DNA of 64,000 nt from CAYYUA01 sp964542585 (GCA_964542585.1 CAZIUI010000014.1:1-64000), one strand, 5' to 3'. Positions 8,767 through 18,137 are shown, counted from the stretch's first letter. The notes: generated by a model from the sequence alone, not told the origin. Numbers and translations are program-made.

Positions 8767-10500
8767 TTAGAATATTTCGTTGTACCATGCTTTTTCTTGC
8801 AACTGCTCTGCCGGAGTGTTGGCTATAACTTCTCCAGCCTTCATAACCACTACTCGGTCACATAATTTGGCAACCATGGCATCATTGGATACGATGAAGA
8901 GGGTCCAGGGCTTATCATTGGCTGTAAGATACTGGATAATTCGCTGTTTTTCAAGGCGTTCAAAATTGTAAAAGTCATCTTCCATGGCCATTAAAATAGG
9001 ATCTCGTATGATACTTCGCGCCAAAATGATACCTTTAACCACGCTTTGCGATATAAAAACACCATTGGGTCCAATATGGGTATGATAACCTTCAGGTAAG
9101 CGTCTTACAAAATTGCTTAAGCCGGCAAATGCTACAGCTTCCTGCAGCTTTTGATCAGTTATATCGCTCTTTCCCATGGTAATATTTTCCGCGATAGTCC
9201 CGTAAAAAAGGTCCTGTTGGGTGAAATTGTCGCCTATTCCCTTCCGGAGGTCATTGATATCCACATTCTGGTAAGGGATGTTATTAAAACTTACACTACC
9301 GGTGAATTCCTGGTACACCCCCGCAAGGATGTGGATAAGAGTTGATTTACCGGACCCATTGTAACCAGCTATGCAAATATTTTCACCGGAATGAACGTCT
9401 AGGTTAACATTGGAGAGGATGGGCATTTGGTTGACGGTCGAATTGTAACCAAGATTTTCTGTAAAGACCGCTACTCCTTTTGCGCTCGTTTCCGTTGTAA
9501 CACAGGTTCCGCCTTCTTGCTCTAGTTTTAGGTCCGTTACATCACCGAGCTTTTCAGTAGCAGTGATCACATCATAAATGGTCTCAATGCTACGGATAAG
9601 TTTTTCAACTGAATTCAAGAGAATTACAATAATGATTTCTGAGGCTACAAACTGACCGATATTGAGTTGTTGGTTGATAACCAATAAGCTGCCTATTACC
9701 AGGAGGCCGGCGGTTATGAGCACTTTTAAGGAAACCAGTCCTATGAACTGCGTCAAAATCATCCTGAAATGACGCCTTCTAGCGGATAGGTAGTTGCCAA
9801 CCAGACCATCGGTTTTATCCATAGTAATGGAAGGAATACCTGATAGCTTAAAAGTGGGCATAGTTCTGGCCACCTCTTCAAGCCAGTGTACTACCTGGTA
9901 CTTGTACTGTGATTCTTCAAGGCTAGCTTTTAAACCCGGAGGACCGGTATACCTGAACAATAGGAAAGCTAAAAGGGCAAACGTTATGGAAAAAGCAATA
10001 AAGTAAGTGCTGTAGAAGGAGAGGAGTAGAAGCCCAAAAGCAATCTGTAGGGTGGAGGTTGAAAAATCAATCAGGACACTAGAAAGCCCTTTTTGGATAG
10101 TCAGCGTGTCAAAAAAACGGTTTACCAGTTCAGGCGCATAGTGGTTCTTGAGATTTTCCATCTTAAGACGGGGAATACGATAAGCAAATTCAAAAGCCGA
10201 TCGTGTAAAAATATTTTGCTGAATTCGCTCACTAATGACCAACTGCATGATCTGCATGAGACCGGCGAATAGCGTCCCAAGAATTACCGCAATCACTAAA
10301 ATAATCCAGGAGATGGTAACCTGACCTCCGCTTATAAAATTGATAATGGCTTGGATACCCAGTGGTAAGGAAAGATTAACTAACCCATTAAAACTGGCAT
10401 ACAAATAGATGTAAATGATTTCCCTTCGATCTACTGAAAGAAGACTGAAAAACCGCTTTAATGGGCTTAAAGGTTCGTTTTTGTAAGTATTATCACTCAT
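8767..10500 (-). CDS. ABC exporter with fused membrane and ATPase domains; degenerate ATPase motifs
   Basis: 577 residues: an exporter-type membrane domain with about six helices (28-315) and a nucleotide-binding domain (about 345-577). Walker A is intact (GYNGSGKST, 379-387) and the Q-loop glutamine is present (about 428). The signature LSGGQ is replaced by ISQSV (about 483-487), Walker B plus the catalytic glutamate read MAMEDD (about 504-509), with the order altered, and the H-loop histidine is Asn (VSND, about 540). No peptidase C39 domain is present. With the HlyD and TolC genes downstream it forms a type I-like export system. Substrate unknown; ATP hydrolysis may be slow or use a variant mechanism. 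Confidence 0.85.
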   Translation of the reverse strand: MSDNTYKNEPLSPLKRFFSLLSVDRREIIYIYLYASFNGLVNLSLPLGIQAIINFISGGQVTISWIILVIAVILGTLFAGLMQIMQLVISERIQQNIFTRSAFEFAYRIPRLKMENLKNHYAPELVNRFFDTLTIQKGLSSVLIDFSTSTLQIAFGLLLLSFYSTYFIAFSITFALLAFLLFRYTGPPGLKASLEESQYKYQVVHWLEEVARTMPTFKLSGIPSITMDKTDGLVGNYLSARRRHFRMILTQFIGLVSLKVLITAGLLVIGSLLVINQQLNIGQFVASEIIIVILLNSVEKLIRSIETIYDVITATEKLGDVTDLKLEQEGGTCVTTETSAKGVAVFTENLGYNSTVNQMPILSNVNLDVHSGENICIAGYNGSGKSTLIHILAGVYQEFTGSVSFNNIPYQNVDINDLRKGIGDNFTQQDLFYGTIAENITMGKSDITDQKLQEAVAFAGLSNFVRRLPEGYHTHIGPNGVFISQSVVKGIILARSIIRDPILMAMEDDFYNFERLEKQRIIQYLTANDKPWTLFIVSNDAMVAKLCDRVVVMKAGEVIANTPAEQLQEKAWYNEIF

Positions 10501-10586
10501 GATAAGTCAACAAAGGCCAGTATGTTATTATTTAAATTAAAAAACAGGGGATGATCTACATGGTTTGTACTGACTCAGAAACTTCG

Positions 10587-10594
10587 CAAATCTA
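10587..10594 (-). promoter_or_regulatory. Bacteroidota -7 element TAGATTTG for the export operon
   Basis: On the minus strand this reads TAGATTTG, matching TAnnTTTG, 87 bases upstream of the ABC gene ATG. It is the only such match in the 254-base gap upstream of the operon. Confidence 0.4.
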
Positions 10595-10680
10595 CCATTA
10601 AAACTTTTTTATGATTTATACCTACCAAAGACTTATTTTTAGATTATCTGAGGCGCGGGGTTCTAAACCCACCCTAATGG

Positions 10681-10706
10681 TAAAAGCTTACCAGTTAAAG
10701 CTTTTA
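10681..10706 (-). terminator. Hairpin after the CPBP gene
   Basis: TAAAAGCTT (10681-10689) pairs with AAGCTTTTA (10698-10706), a nine-base-pair stem with an eight-base loop, 49 bases beyond the stop of the CPBP protease gene. The run of T is short, so termination strength is uncertain. Confidence 0.35.
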
Positions 10707-10754
10707 TCCTTGCTTTTTGAGGGCTTTACTAGAACTGGATTATGCCTTGAATAG

Positions 10755-11309
10755 CTATTCTTGCTCCTGACTGGTCTGTTGATGTTGTTCTCGGGGATAT
10801 TCGGGCATTGGAGCAGCCCGTATTAACATGAGCAATGCTACATCGATGGCAAAATGACCACAAATTGCTGCTACTATGCCTACATCTCTAAAAAGATAGC
10901 CCAATCCAGCAGCCGCCAGGACCATGAAAATCCCATAAACCGTCAAGGCCCAATTGTGAATGCTAAGGTAGCCATGCAAGGTCACAAACAAAAGGGCTGT
11001 AATCCAAATGCCGAGAATGGGCTGAAGGGTGGCTCTGAATAACAATTCTTCCCCAATTCCTGCGCAGGCTGAAATAAATATGATATCCCCAACTCGCAAT
11101 TCAAATGGTTTAAGGAATTGAAGAAAAAACCTCCTTACAGGCTTCATAAAAGGAGATTTTATGAGGAGCCAGGCTAGTAGGGATACAATGAGCCCAAAAC
11201 CAAGGCCCATAAGAACCTGAATCCCGTAATGCCAGCCTTGAAAAAAAACAAGGAAAAGGGAATCCTGCATAAAATGATGATGGATCAGCCCCCCTATGAA
11301 CACAAACAC
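10755..11309 (-). CDS. CPBP-family intramembrane metalloprotease (CAAX/Abi type)
   Basis: 184 residues with several hydrophobic helices. The family motifs are in order: GEELLFRATLQP (EExxxR), then FVTLHGYLSIHN carrying the second histidine site, and GHFAIDVALL (HxxxD). These form the glutamate/histidine active site of CPBP proteases (Pfam Abi, relatives of Rce1 and of MroQ). Bacterial members process peptides or act in signalling and immunity; no bacteriocin or prenylated substrate gene lies next to it. The protein ends with a short hydrophilic Gln/Glu-rich tail. Monocistronic by spacing. Confidence 0.85.
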   Translation of the reverse strand: MFVFIGGLIHHHFMQDSLFLVFFQGWHYGIQVLMGLGFGLIVSLLAWLLIKSPFMKPVRRFFLQFLKPFELRVGDIIFISACAGIGEELLFRATLQPILGIWITALLFVTLHGYLSIHNWALTVYGIFMVLAAAGLGYLFRDVGIVAAICGHFAIDVALLMLIRAAPMPEYPREQHQQTSQEQE

Positions 11310-11412
11310 TACAAGGGATAAAAGCGAAAGGAAATTAAGTTGCTGACGTCTGATAAGTCATTTCTTTGATTCGAAAATACAAGTATCACCCAGACTGCTG
11401 ATACATTTTGTT

Positions 11413-11420
11413 TATGTTTG
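11413..11420 (+). promoter_or_regulatory. Bacteroidota -7 element TATGTTTG
   Basis: TATGTTTG matches TAnnTTTG and lies 29 bases before the ATG of the exchanger gene at 11450. Confidence 0.45.
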
Positions 11421-11449
11421 AAAGCTTTTTAAGTTAAACACTTAGGTAC

Positions 11450-12307
11450 ATGAACGAGGCTTCACCTATGGGCAGTATGCTTAAGAGTGCCCTTTGGCGG
11501 TATGACATCATCGGCTGGTTATTGGTCATGGTTTTTTTTATGGGTTCGGCCGTTATTAATGATAAGCCTATCGCTAAGGCCGTGATCGGGGCCCTGGCTA
11601 TTATAGCTTTAATGTTTCTGGTAGGCTTATCGGTTGAGGTACTTATAGAATGCATCAAACACATGAAAGGGCTGGGCACAATAACAGGGTTATTAACTAA
11701 TGGCCCTGAAGCTTTGATTGTAATTGTTGGTTTGGTGCAAGGTGACATTCTCTTTGCTAATTCCACACCGCTGGGATCTAATTTCGTCAATCCCCTTGTG
11801 CTGGCGTCAGCTACCTTACTTTTGGGAAGTTTTACCAAAACTTTAAGCAATCATTTAGGTTACTGGCTGCTTTCCTTAGCTTTAACAATGCTAATGGCGG
11901 GGAGCTTTTTTTTCCTTCCTGAAAGTTACTATATGCTTTGGGTGGTAGTAGTTCTAATTATAACCTTGGTATTGTTTTTCAAAAGACCGATAGAAGTTGA
12001 TGAAGAGGTGGATACTGAAAACCAGTTATCGCGATTTTGGGCCATACCAGCTTTAATAGTGCTAGTTGGTGCTGGCTATTTGTTGGATCCTGTTGTTGCT
12101 TTCACCTCTAAAGCATCGGCTGCACCAAAGGGAATGATTGGATTTATCATACTTTCTTTTTTATCTAGCTGGCCAGAGTTTAAGACCATTTTTGCTTTAG
12201 TAAACCGGCAAAAATATTCCGCAGCAATCCTGAACACCATTGTGAGTAATATTATTAATCTGTGGCTAGCCATTGGTGGTTTAACAGTATATCTCTTATT
12301 GGCATAA
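11450..12307 (+). CDS. Ca2+/cation antiporter (CaCA) family membrane protein
   Basis: 285 residues, nearly all hydrophobic, about nine helices. The first alpha-repeat reads GLLTNGPEALIVIVGLV followed by ANSTPLGSNFVNPLVLASA, and the second half has SSWPEFKTIFALVNR followed by LNTIVSNIINLWLA. The paired PE and GSN/VSN motifs define the sodium/calcium exchanger fold. The protein is somewhat short for the family (usually 300-370) and the loop between repeats carries an acidic stretch (EVDEEVDTEN). Transported ion unproven. A strong bidirectional-looking hairpin follows the stop. Confidence 0.8.
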   Translation: MNEASPMGSMLKSALWRYDIIGWLLVMVFFMGSAVINDKPIAKAVIGALAIIALMFLVGLSVEVLIECIKHMKGLGTITGLLTNGPEALIVIVGLVQGDILFANSTPLGSNFVNPLVLASATLLLGSFTKTLSNHLGYWLLSLALTMLMAGSFFFLPESYYMLWVVVVLIITLVLFFKRPIEVDEEVDTENQLSRFWAIPALIVLVGAGYLLDPVVAFTSKASAAPKGMIGFIILSFLSSWPEFKTIFALVNRQKYSAAILNTIVSNIINLWLAIGGLTVYLLLA

Positions 12308-12309
12308 AT

Positions 12310-12340
12310 AAAAAAAGGGCGGAAAACTCCGCCCTTTTTT
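12310..12340. terminator. Rho-independent terminator
   Basis: A perfect 13-base-pair stem, AAAAAAGGGCGGA (12311-12323) with TCCGCCCTTTTTT (12328-12340), and a four-base loop. The A tract on one side and T tract on the other let it work for the exchanger gene and for the convergent XRE gene. Confidence 0.9.
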
Positions 12341-12398
12341 AGCATCCCGAAAGCCCCTTTCCATTAAACCTTCAGGATCTTAAACTATAATGGTAAGC

Positions 12399-12944
12399 CT
12401 AATCTTCTTCTTCGGTCTCGTGTTGACCGTTGGCTTTTTCCATTTTAGCATTTTCACCGTTTTCCGCATCATCTGCTTCGCTTGAAGCTTGATTGGATGG
12501 TTGCGGGCGGTTCTTTTGTTTAAGCATGTCAATCAGGACATTTTGATTTTCAATGATTTTGTCCTGCTTGCGCTTAGTTTCTTGAAGACTACGAAGTTCT
12601 TCTTCGTACTCCTTCACTTGAGTTGCAAGGGTTTTACCCTTTTCCCCGGTCTGTTCTTCATCGGTCATGGGGCCCTTCCCTGTCATTAACCAGGACCAAT
12701 TAACACCTGAGATGTTGATGATCTTGGTTAGTAAAGGGATGGTAGGGAAGGTGTTCCCATTTTCGATGTTAGAGAAGTGGCTTTGCGGAATCTCAAGGCG
12801 CTTAGCCACTTTGGTTTGGTTTTCACCGAAAACCCTCTGACGAATTTCCTTAATCCTGTTACCAATTTCTTTTTTGTAAGCCAGGATTTCAGGTGTGTGG
12901 GTTTTCCCCTTTCCTCTGCGATTAAATGATTGTTCTTCTTCCAT
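12399..12944 (-). CDS. XRE-family DNA-binding regulator with coiled-coil, acidic tail
   Basis: 181 residues. A helix-turn-helix of the Cro/CI type covers about 25-90 (GNRIKEIRQ, then QTKVAKRLEIPQSHFSNIENG), ending in NWSWLMTGKGPM, a pattern common in phage-repressor-like regulators. About 105-145 is a Glu/Lys/Gln-rich coiled coil that probably dimerises or trimerises the protein. The last 35 residues are very acidic and polar with no fold expected. Targets unknown; it sits beside an AT-rich 826-base gap that may hold its operators. Confidence 0.85.
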   Translation of the reverse strand: MEEEQSFNRRGKGKTHTPEILAYKKEIGNRIKEIRQRVFGENQTKVAKRLEIPQSHFSNIENGNTFPTIPLLTKIINISGVNWSWLMTGKGPMTDEEQTGEKGKTLATQVKEYEEELRSLQETKRKQDKIIENQNVLIDMLKQKNRPQPSNQASSEADDAENGENAKMEKANGQHETEEED

Positions 12945-13770
12945 TGTTAATTGATTTTATTGGGTTTCAAAATAAGTAACGAAAATAGCAATTTTACTAT
13001 ACTTTAAATAAAAGCAAATTTTTTTAATTAATTTTAAATTCTTTGCTTGCATCTTTTTATTTTTAAAAAATCAAGGTTTGTAGGCCTTAACAGCTTAAAA
13101 AGTTGATTTTGAGCAATCCCTAAATCCATAAAGTGGAAACCATATATAAAATCGAGCTTTAAAGCTTGTCACAGGTCATTATGGTTATTAATCATTTAGG
13201 GTACACTACTTAGTTTTACAATTCCATTAGTAACAAACCTATTAAATAGCTTTGGTATTATTTCCATCTTACCCCTTTATAACATTTTGTATACGGTGTT
13301 CCTCAATATTTTTAAGTAAGGTTTTCCTTTTTAAATAAAGTTTATGTAGCTTTTCTAAGTTCTTCATGAAAAACACCATCTTATGGTAAACCAATCACTG
13401 CAAATTTAAGCTTTTAAACTAATAAGTGTTTTAACATCTTTACCTTTTTATTACAAAGAATTTCAAAAAAAGTTTCAAGAACCCTGCTTTTTATAACCTA
13501 AATGATACTTTCTACATAAAACTAAGCCAATAATCATTTTTTAAGGATATACTTTGCTAGCGCATTCTGTACACCTCCTACAGATGGAACGGCCAATCAA
13601 GCGGTGATAATATTCGAAAAATTCAAGGGCGAATTGTCCTGAAATCTCTGTTGAGCTTATATTAAGCTAATAGAAGCCTAGCAGTCCTTTTATATTTAAT
13701 TTTTTAGAGTGGAAGGGTTTGGTGATATTAATAAATATTATCCAATAATTTGGCTAAAAGTCGGGTTTTA
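12945..13770. other. AT-rich intergenic region without a convincing gene
   Basis: 826 bases, markedly more AT-rich than the surroundings. No gene of normal length is present. The stretch 13541-13666, less AT-rich than the rest, is open on the minus strand for 41 codons with a protein-like run (ALEFFEYYHRLIGRSICRRC) but no start codon, and may be the tail of a decayed gene. The remainder looks like non-coding sequence that could carry promoters for the XRE gene. Confidence 0.5.
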
Positions 13771-14505
13771 TCAGGTATTGCGGGGATTTATATTTTCCAA
13801 ATCTTCTAATAAATAAAAACGTGCGAAAAGTTCTTCTGCGTACCAATGCTCCTGCCGGGTTTTGCGAATCACCGATAAATGCTCTGGGCTGGTATAAGCA
13901 AAATCTTTCATAGCTCCATAATCTTCCCAGATGCTGAAAGTAGCCTGAAGAACAAATGGCGCCTCCCCCAGGCCTGCTGAAAATTTGACTCCTTTACTAT
14001 TTGCCAACGCCTTACTTGTATAGGGAACGTGCTGCCAAAACCGATGTAAGGAAGACCAAGCGATGGTTGCCCTGGTAAGGATAGCCATTCTTAAATGTTC
14101 CGTATCTAAGTGCTCTGGATCCCACACCGGTTCAAAGGGATTTTCTCCAGACCAAAGGCCTTGAGATTTAGCTGGCACTAAATAAAAATGCTCATGATTG
14201 GAAGAATGGTTATAAAATTCAGTAGCTAACTGTCCTTTATTTAAAAAGTTGTTGGCTTTCTCCACGTCATCCCAAACGGTTAATAACCCGTATTGGCCTA
14301 AATCCGGAGTCATACTGAACCCAATGCCTGTACCGGTTCCCATAAGCTTCCAAAAACGAAGACCTGGTTCATCATTCAATAAAAAACGTCCGCGAGCCAT
14401 TTGAAAAAAAGCCCATGCCTTTTGCCAACCCTGGAAGCGGAATAAGGACAGGCACACTACAGGCACCCCCTTAAGCTTAAGTGAATCTTCTATTGCTAGT
14501 CCCAT
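13771..14505 (-). CDS. CrtA-like (spheroidene monooxygenase family) protein
   Basis: 244 residues. The layout matches the CrtA family: an N-terminal block VVCLSLFRFQGW, then PGLRFWKLMGTGTGIGF, YGLLTVWDD, a central LTRATIAWSSLHRFWQHVP, KFSAGLGEAPFVLQATFSIW and a C-terminal WYAEELFARFYLLED. CrtA enzymes are heme-dependent oxygenases that hydroxylate or oxidise carotenoids at C-2. No carotenoid gene lies nearby, so the substrate is uncertain; members outside carotenoid clusters may act on other molecules. ATG at 14505 is the only reasonable start. Single gene, divergent from the aldo/keto reductase. Confidence 0.75.
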   Translation of the reverse strand: MGLAIEDSLKLKGVPVVCLSLFRFQGWQKAWAFFQMARGRFLLNDEPGLRFWKLMGTGTGIGFSMTPDLGQYGLLTVWDDVEKANNFLNKGQLATEFYNHSSNHEHFYLVPAKSQGLWSGENPFEPVWDPEHLDTEHLRMAILTRATIAWSSLHRFWQHVPYTSKALANSKGVKFSAGLGEAPFVLQATFSIWEDYGAMKDFAYTSPEHLSVIRKTRQEHWYAEELFARFYLLEDLENINPRNT

Positions 14506-14613
14506 GACCTCTAATTGTATAGGTTATAGATGCATTAACCTGGAATTTGTTTACAGCAGGGTTGGATGGTATTGTGTTTGCCACTGCGTCTTATTTATTC
14601 AAAACAAAACAAT

Positions 14614-15684
14614 ATGCGTTACAATTTGCTAGGCAATACTGGCTTATGGGTCTCTAAACTATGTTTTGGCGCCATGACATTTGGTGGACGTGAGTTTTGG
14701 AGTACTGTGGGACAAACGCAACAAAAAGAAGCGAATGATCAGGTGGCCAAAGCCATGGAACATGGGATCAATTTTTTCGACACGGCCAATGTCTATTCCT
14801 ATGGCCTTTCAGAAGAAATCCTTGGAAAAGCCCTTGGTGACAAACGGCAGGATGTTGTTTTAGCTACCAAAGCTCGCGGCCGTATGGGCCCAAATCCTAA
14901 TCAGGCCGGGTTAAACCGCCATCATCTGATCAACGAAGTGGAAGCCAGCTTAAAACGGCTCAATACGGATTACATTGACCTTTTCCAGATTCACGGTCCG
15001 GACCAGTTTACCCCTTTAGAAGAAACATTAAGGGCCCTTGATGACTTGGTTAGGGCCGGTAAGATTCGCTACATCGGGGCTTCTAACCTGATGGCCTGGA
15101 GCCTAATGAAAGCTTTAGGAATCTCCGCTTTGCATGACTGGGCGCGATTTGAGTCCCTGCAAGCCTATTACTCCATTGCCGGACGTGACCTTGAGCGCGA
15201 ACTGGCCCCCTTGCTTAAGGATCAAAATTTGGGGCTGTTAGTCTGGAGTCCGCTGGCCGGCGGCTTCTTATCGGGCAAATTCCGCAGGGATCAGGAGCCG
15301 GAAGATGCCCGCAGGACCAATTTTGACTTTCCGCCTGTCAATACGGAGCGGGCTTATGATACGATTGAAGTAATGGATGAAGTGGCAGCTAACCACCATG
15401 CGTCAGTTGCACAAATTGCCCTGGCCTGGTTACTTCACCAGGACGTGGTGACCAGCATCATTATTGGGGCTAAGCGCATGGACCAGTTAGAGGCAAACTT
15501 AGCGGCCGTTGATATTCAACTGGGGGATAAAGAGCTTCAGCGCTTGAATGAAGTCAGTGAACTACCTTCTGAATATCCTGGCTGGATGCAGTACTTCATG
15601 TCCGGGGACATTGATCCGAATGAAGTTCAGCAGCAACAAGCAGAACAGGAAGATGCAAAAGCAGCGGAAACGAAGCAATCCTGA
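14614..15684 (+). CDS. Aldo/keto reductase
   Basis: 356 residues from the ATG at 14614. An in-frame ATG 16 codons upstream (14566) is less likely, since the family begins with the strand MRYNLLGNTGLWVSKLCFG. The catalytic tetrad is visible: Asp in NFFDTANVY, Tyr in the same block, Lys in VVLATKARG and His in DLFQIHGPD. The NADPH site near the end is present (SIIIGAKRMDQLEANL). It resembles the AKR YajO/Tas/potassium-channel beta-subunit-like branch, reducing small carbonyls with NADPH. The last 20 residues are a Gln/Glu/Ala-rich tail that is probably disordered. A strong terminator follows. Confidence 0.9.
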   Translation: MRYNLLGNTGLWVSKLCFGAMTFGGREFWSTVGQTQQKEANDQVAKAMEHGINFFDTANVYSYGLSEEILGKALGDKRQDVVLATKARGRMGPNPNQAGLNRHHLINEVEASLKRLNTDYIDLFQIHGPDQFTPLEETLRALDDLVRAGKIRYIGASNLMAWSLMKALGISALHDWARFESLQAYYSIAGRDLERELAPLLKDQNLGLLVWSPLAGGFLSGKFRRDQEPEDARRTNFDFPPVNTERAYDTIEVMDEVAANHHASVAQIALAWLLHQDVVTSIIIGAKRMDQLEANLAAVDIQLGDKELQRLNEVSELPSEYPGWMQYFMSGDIDPNEVQQQQAEQEDAKAAETKQS

Positions 15685-15703
15685 AATAAGGATGCACTGG
15701 TCT

Positions 15704-15738
15704 AAAAAAAAGCCCGGGTTAAGATGCCCGGGCTTTTT
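15704..15738. terminator. Bidirectional Rho-independent terminator
   Basis: AAAAAGCCCGGG (15707-15718) pairs perfectly with CCCGGGCTTTTT (15727-15738) around an eight-base loop. It separates the convergent aldo/keto reductase and TonB receptor genes and can serve both. Confidence 0.9.
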
Positions 15739-15744
15739 AAAGGT

Positions 15745-18137
15745 TTATTCCTGGTTTTGACCACTGATGATCCGGAAGGGGATCTTGAGCTTAAAGCGGA
15801 TGTCACGGCCAGGGCTTAGGGCGTAACCCTTGTAAGTATCAAGGAAGTTACGGTAGGCCTCATCCGTCAGGTTGCGTGCCTGTATACTGAAGTGAATGCG
15901 GCGGCCCTGGAAAGGCAAATGCCCTCCGATGCCGGCATCAAACAACGTATATGCCGCAGTGGAGGCACGGCCAAAGGGTTTTGCAAAATCAAACTGCGCA
16001 AAGGGTTCATACCGGCCGGCTGCATCTTTCTGCATGGCATGGCGCACACCGGCTGAGATGAAAAATCCTTTGATGGGGCCCAGGTCCGGCTGATGGTATT
16101 TAACCGAGCCTCCCACTTCATTGGCCGGGATCATGGGAAGTTCATCCACGTCCTCTGGCTCCCCTTGATTGGCGCCTTCCACAATCTCAGCGGAACCTTC
16201 CAGGGTTACGCGCTCTAAAAGGTCCCAGGCAAAAGAAGCATAACCACCGGTTAGCACCGCATCTCCCTGTCTTGTCTCAAAAAGCGGTTTTTCTCCTTTG
16301 GGACCTTTCTCGCCAGGCACTTGCGTCAGGAACATATAGTCGCTGATCCAGTTCCGGTAAAAAGTAGCCTTTGCCCGCAGGACCTTGCTCTGCCACCTCA
16401 CTGAAAAGTCGGTATTCCAGTTATGTTCTGGCTGTAAGTCCGGGCGCCCCCTTTGATAAGCAGCTACCCCTCCGTGTACGCCATCCACATGCAAATCAAA
16501 AACACTGGGAGCGCGAAAACCCCGGCCCACATTGGCGATAAGGGCCAATTCCTCCATTAGGCGGTAATTGGCGCCAAATGAACCTGCAAAGGATTGGTAA
16601 AAATTGTCCAGGTCGCTTTGGTCTTCGTCTTGCCCGGGTAGGTTCAGGACTTGATTGGCTTGGGCTTCCTGTGATTCGTAGTCAAAACGGCCACCCAGGG
16701 AAAGGGTCAGGGGGCCGAATTGGGCTTCTTCATACAAAAAAGCTCCGATGTTCAGGATATCCGCACTGGGAACCAACGGTTCGTTCCGGCCCCTGGTCAG
16801 TTGGTTTGTGCGGCGGACTTCCAGGCCAATTTGGCCCTGCAATGGACCAATGGGCTGATGGCGCAAACTTGCCCTTCCGCTGTAAAGCTCACGGATGATG
16901 TCCAGGTTAGCCCGCTCATCAATATCANNNNNNNNNNGGAGGAGCGGGTGGTGCCGCCGGGTGCCGATTGGCGGTGGTTGCTGATGTAGGTTATGGTGGT
17001 GCGCAAGGTAGTAGCCGTATCCAGGTTAAAATCCGCCTGGGCTTGCAGGGTTTGGTTGGTTAACCGTTGGCCCAGGCCTTTCCCATTTGGGAGGAGGAAG
17101 TTGTGCTCGTTCTGCCAGCGGGTGTAGTTGAGTTTTACCCTTCCAAAATCACCTTGGTAGCCTACACCGGCACTGCCGTTAAGCTGGTCAAAATCCGTGT
17201 GGTTAAGGGAACCCGTGAATTTGGGATCGCCTTCATTCTTGGTGTTCAAAAAGCTTTTGGCATCTCCGGTGGTGATGTTACCCCCCGAGCGCCGGATGGC
17301 TTTGGCCCGAAAGCCCCACTGGTCGCTTGCCCCTTCCAGGCTAAGGCCACTGTTCCAGCCATCGTTGTTACTGGTATAACTGCCAAGAACGGAACCCCGC
17401 AGGAAGCCTTCCCCCTTTTGGGCAGATGGTAGCTCGCCGGTTAAATAATTGATAGCCCCACCCAAGGCGCTGGAACCGTAGAGGACGCTGGCCGGGCCTT
17501 GCACTACCTCTAAGCGCTCAGCCAGGTACGGGTCCATGTTAGGCATATGCCGAATGCCATACTGCTGATAATCGGTTCCGATGTTGTTGTGCAGTAGGCG
17601 GATACGCTTGCCCTTTAAGCCGCGAATGATGGGTTTACTCGTTTGGGTCCCGGTGTTCACGGACCGGACACCCGGGGTCTGGTCGACACTGGCCCCCATC
17701 CCTGCGCTTTCCGTTTGAAATTTGTTAACGCCAGTGATCAGGTTGACGTCTCCTGAGCTTTCGATGGGTGCTTTGGGAATGGGAGAACCGGTGAGAACCA
17801 CCCGCTGCAAATCCATGGCGATCTGCTGCAGGCTTACCGGAAGGGTTGTGGTTTCTCCTGCTTTGATTGGGATGGTTTTTTTGGCCTTTTGATAGCCAAT
17901 GCTACTAAAGACCACTTTGTGCTGCCCTGCCGGGATCCCGGATAGCAAGTACCGCCCTTGCTGATCGGTACTTGTTCCTTTGGCAGTGCCTTGCACCATG
18001 ACATTAACGTTTGACAAGCCTTGGCCTTCAATAGACGTGACACGGCCTTTCAGGGTCCCGCTCTCGGGATTTTGGGCTTGTGTATTAAAAGGTAATATGA
18101 GCATTAAAAAGCCCAAGAAATATGACAGGTACCGCAT
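15745..18137 (-). CDS. TonB-dependent receptor, interrupted by an assembly gap
   Basis: One gene read in two frames because of a ten-N gap at 16928-16937. From 18137: signal peptide (to about residue 21), CarboxypepD_reg-like domain (about 23-103, SGTLKGRVTSIEGQGLSNVN), plug domain (about 108-220, with SKPIIRGLKGKRIRLL and EVVQGPASVLYGSSALGG), then barrel. The other side of the gap resumes in a different frame as DIDERANLDIIRELYSG and continues through typical barrel strands (RGFRAPSVFDLHVDG) to a C-terminal TonB-receptor end. The shift reflects the unknown gap length, not necessarily a mutation. The gene follows a His/Cys-rich protein gene, so a metal ion or metal complex is a plausible ligand. 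Confidence 0.88.
16928..16937. other. Assembly gap (ten N)
   Basis: Ten consecutive N bases lie inside the TonB receptor gene. The flanking reading frames differ, so the true missing length is not ten bases (it must restore the frame) and is unknown. Confidence 0.99.

Noticed and set aside
10755..11309. The CPBP protease as part of a bacteriocin or immunity cluster
   Set aside because: No small precursor gene, export peptidase or regulator is adjacent; neighbours are an exchanger and an unrelated export operon on the far side of a hairpin.
15745..18137. The TonB receptor as a true frameshift pseudogene
   Set aside because: The frames differ only across the ten-N gap, and both sides are otherwise intact, so an assembly gap explains it better.
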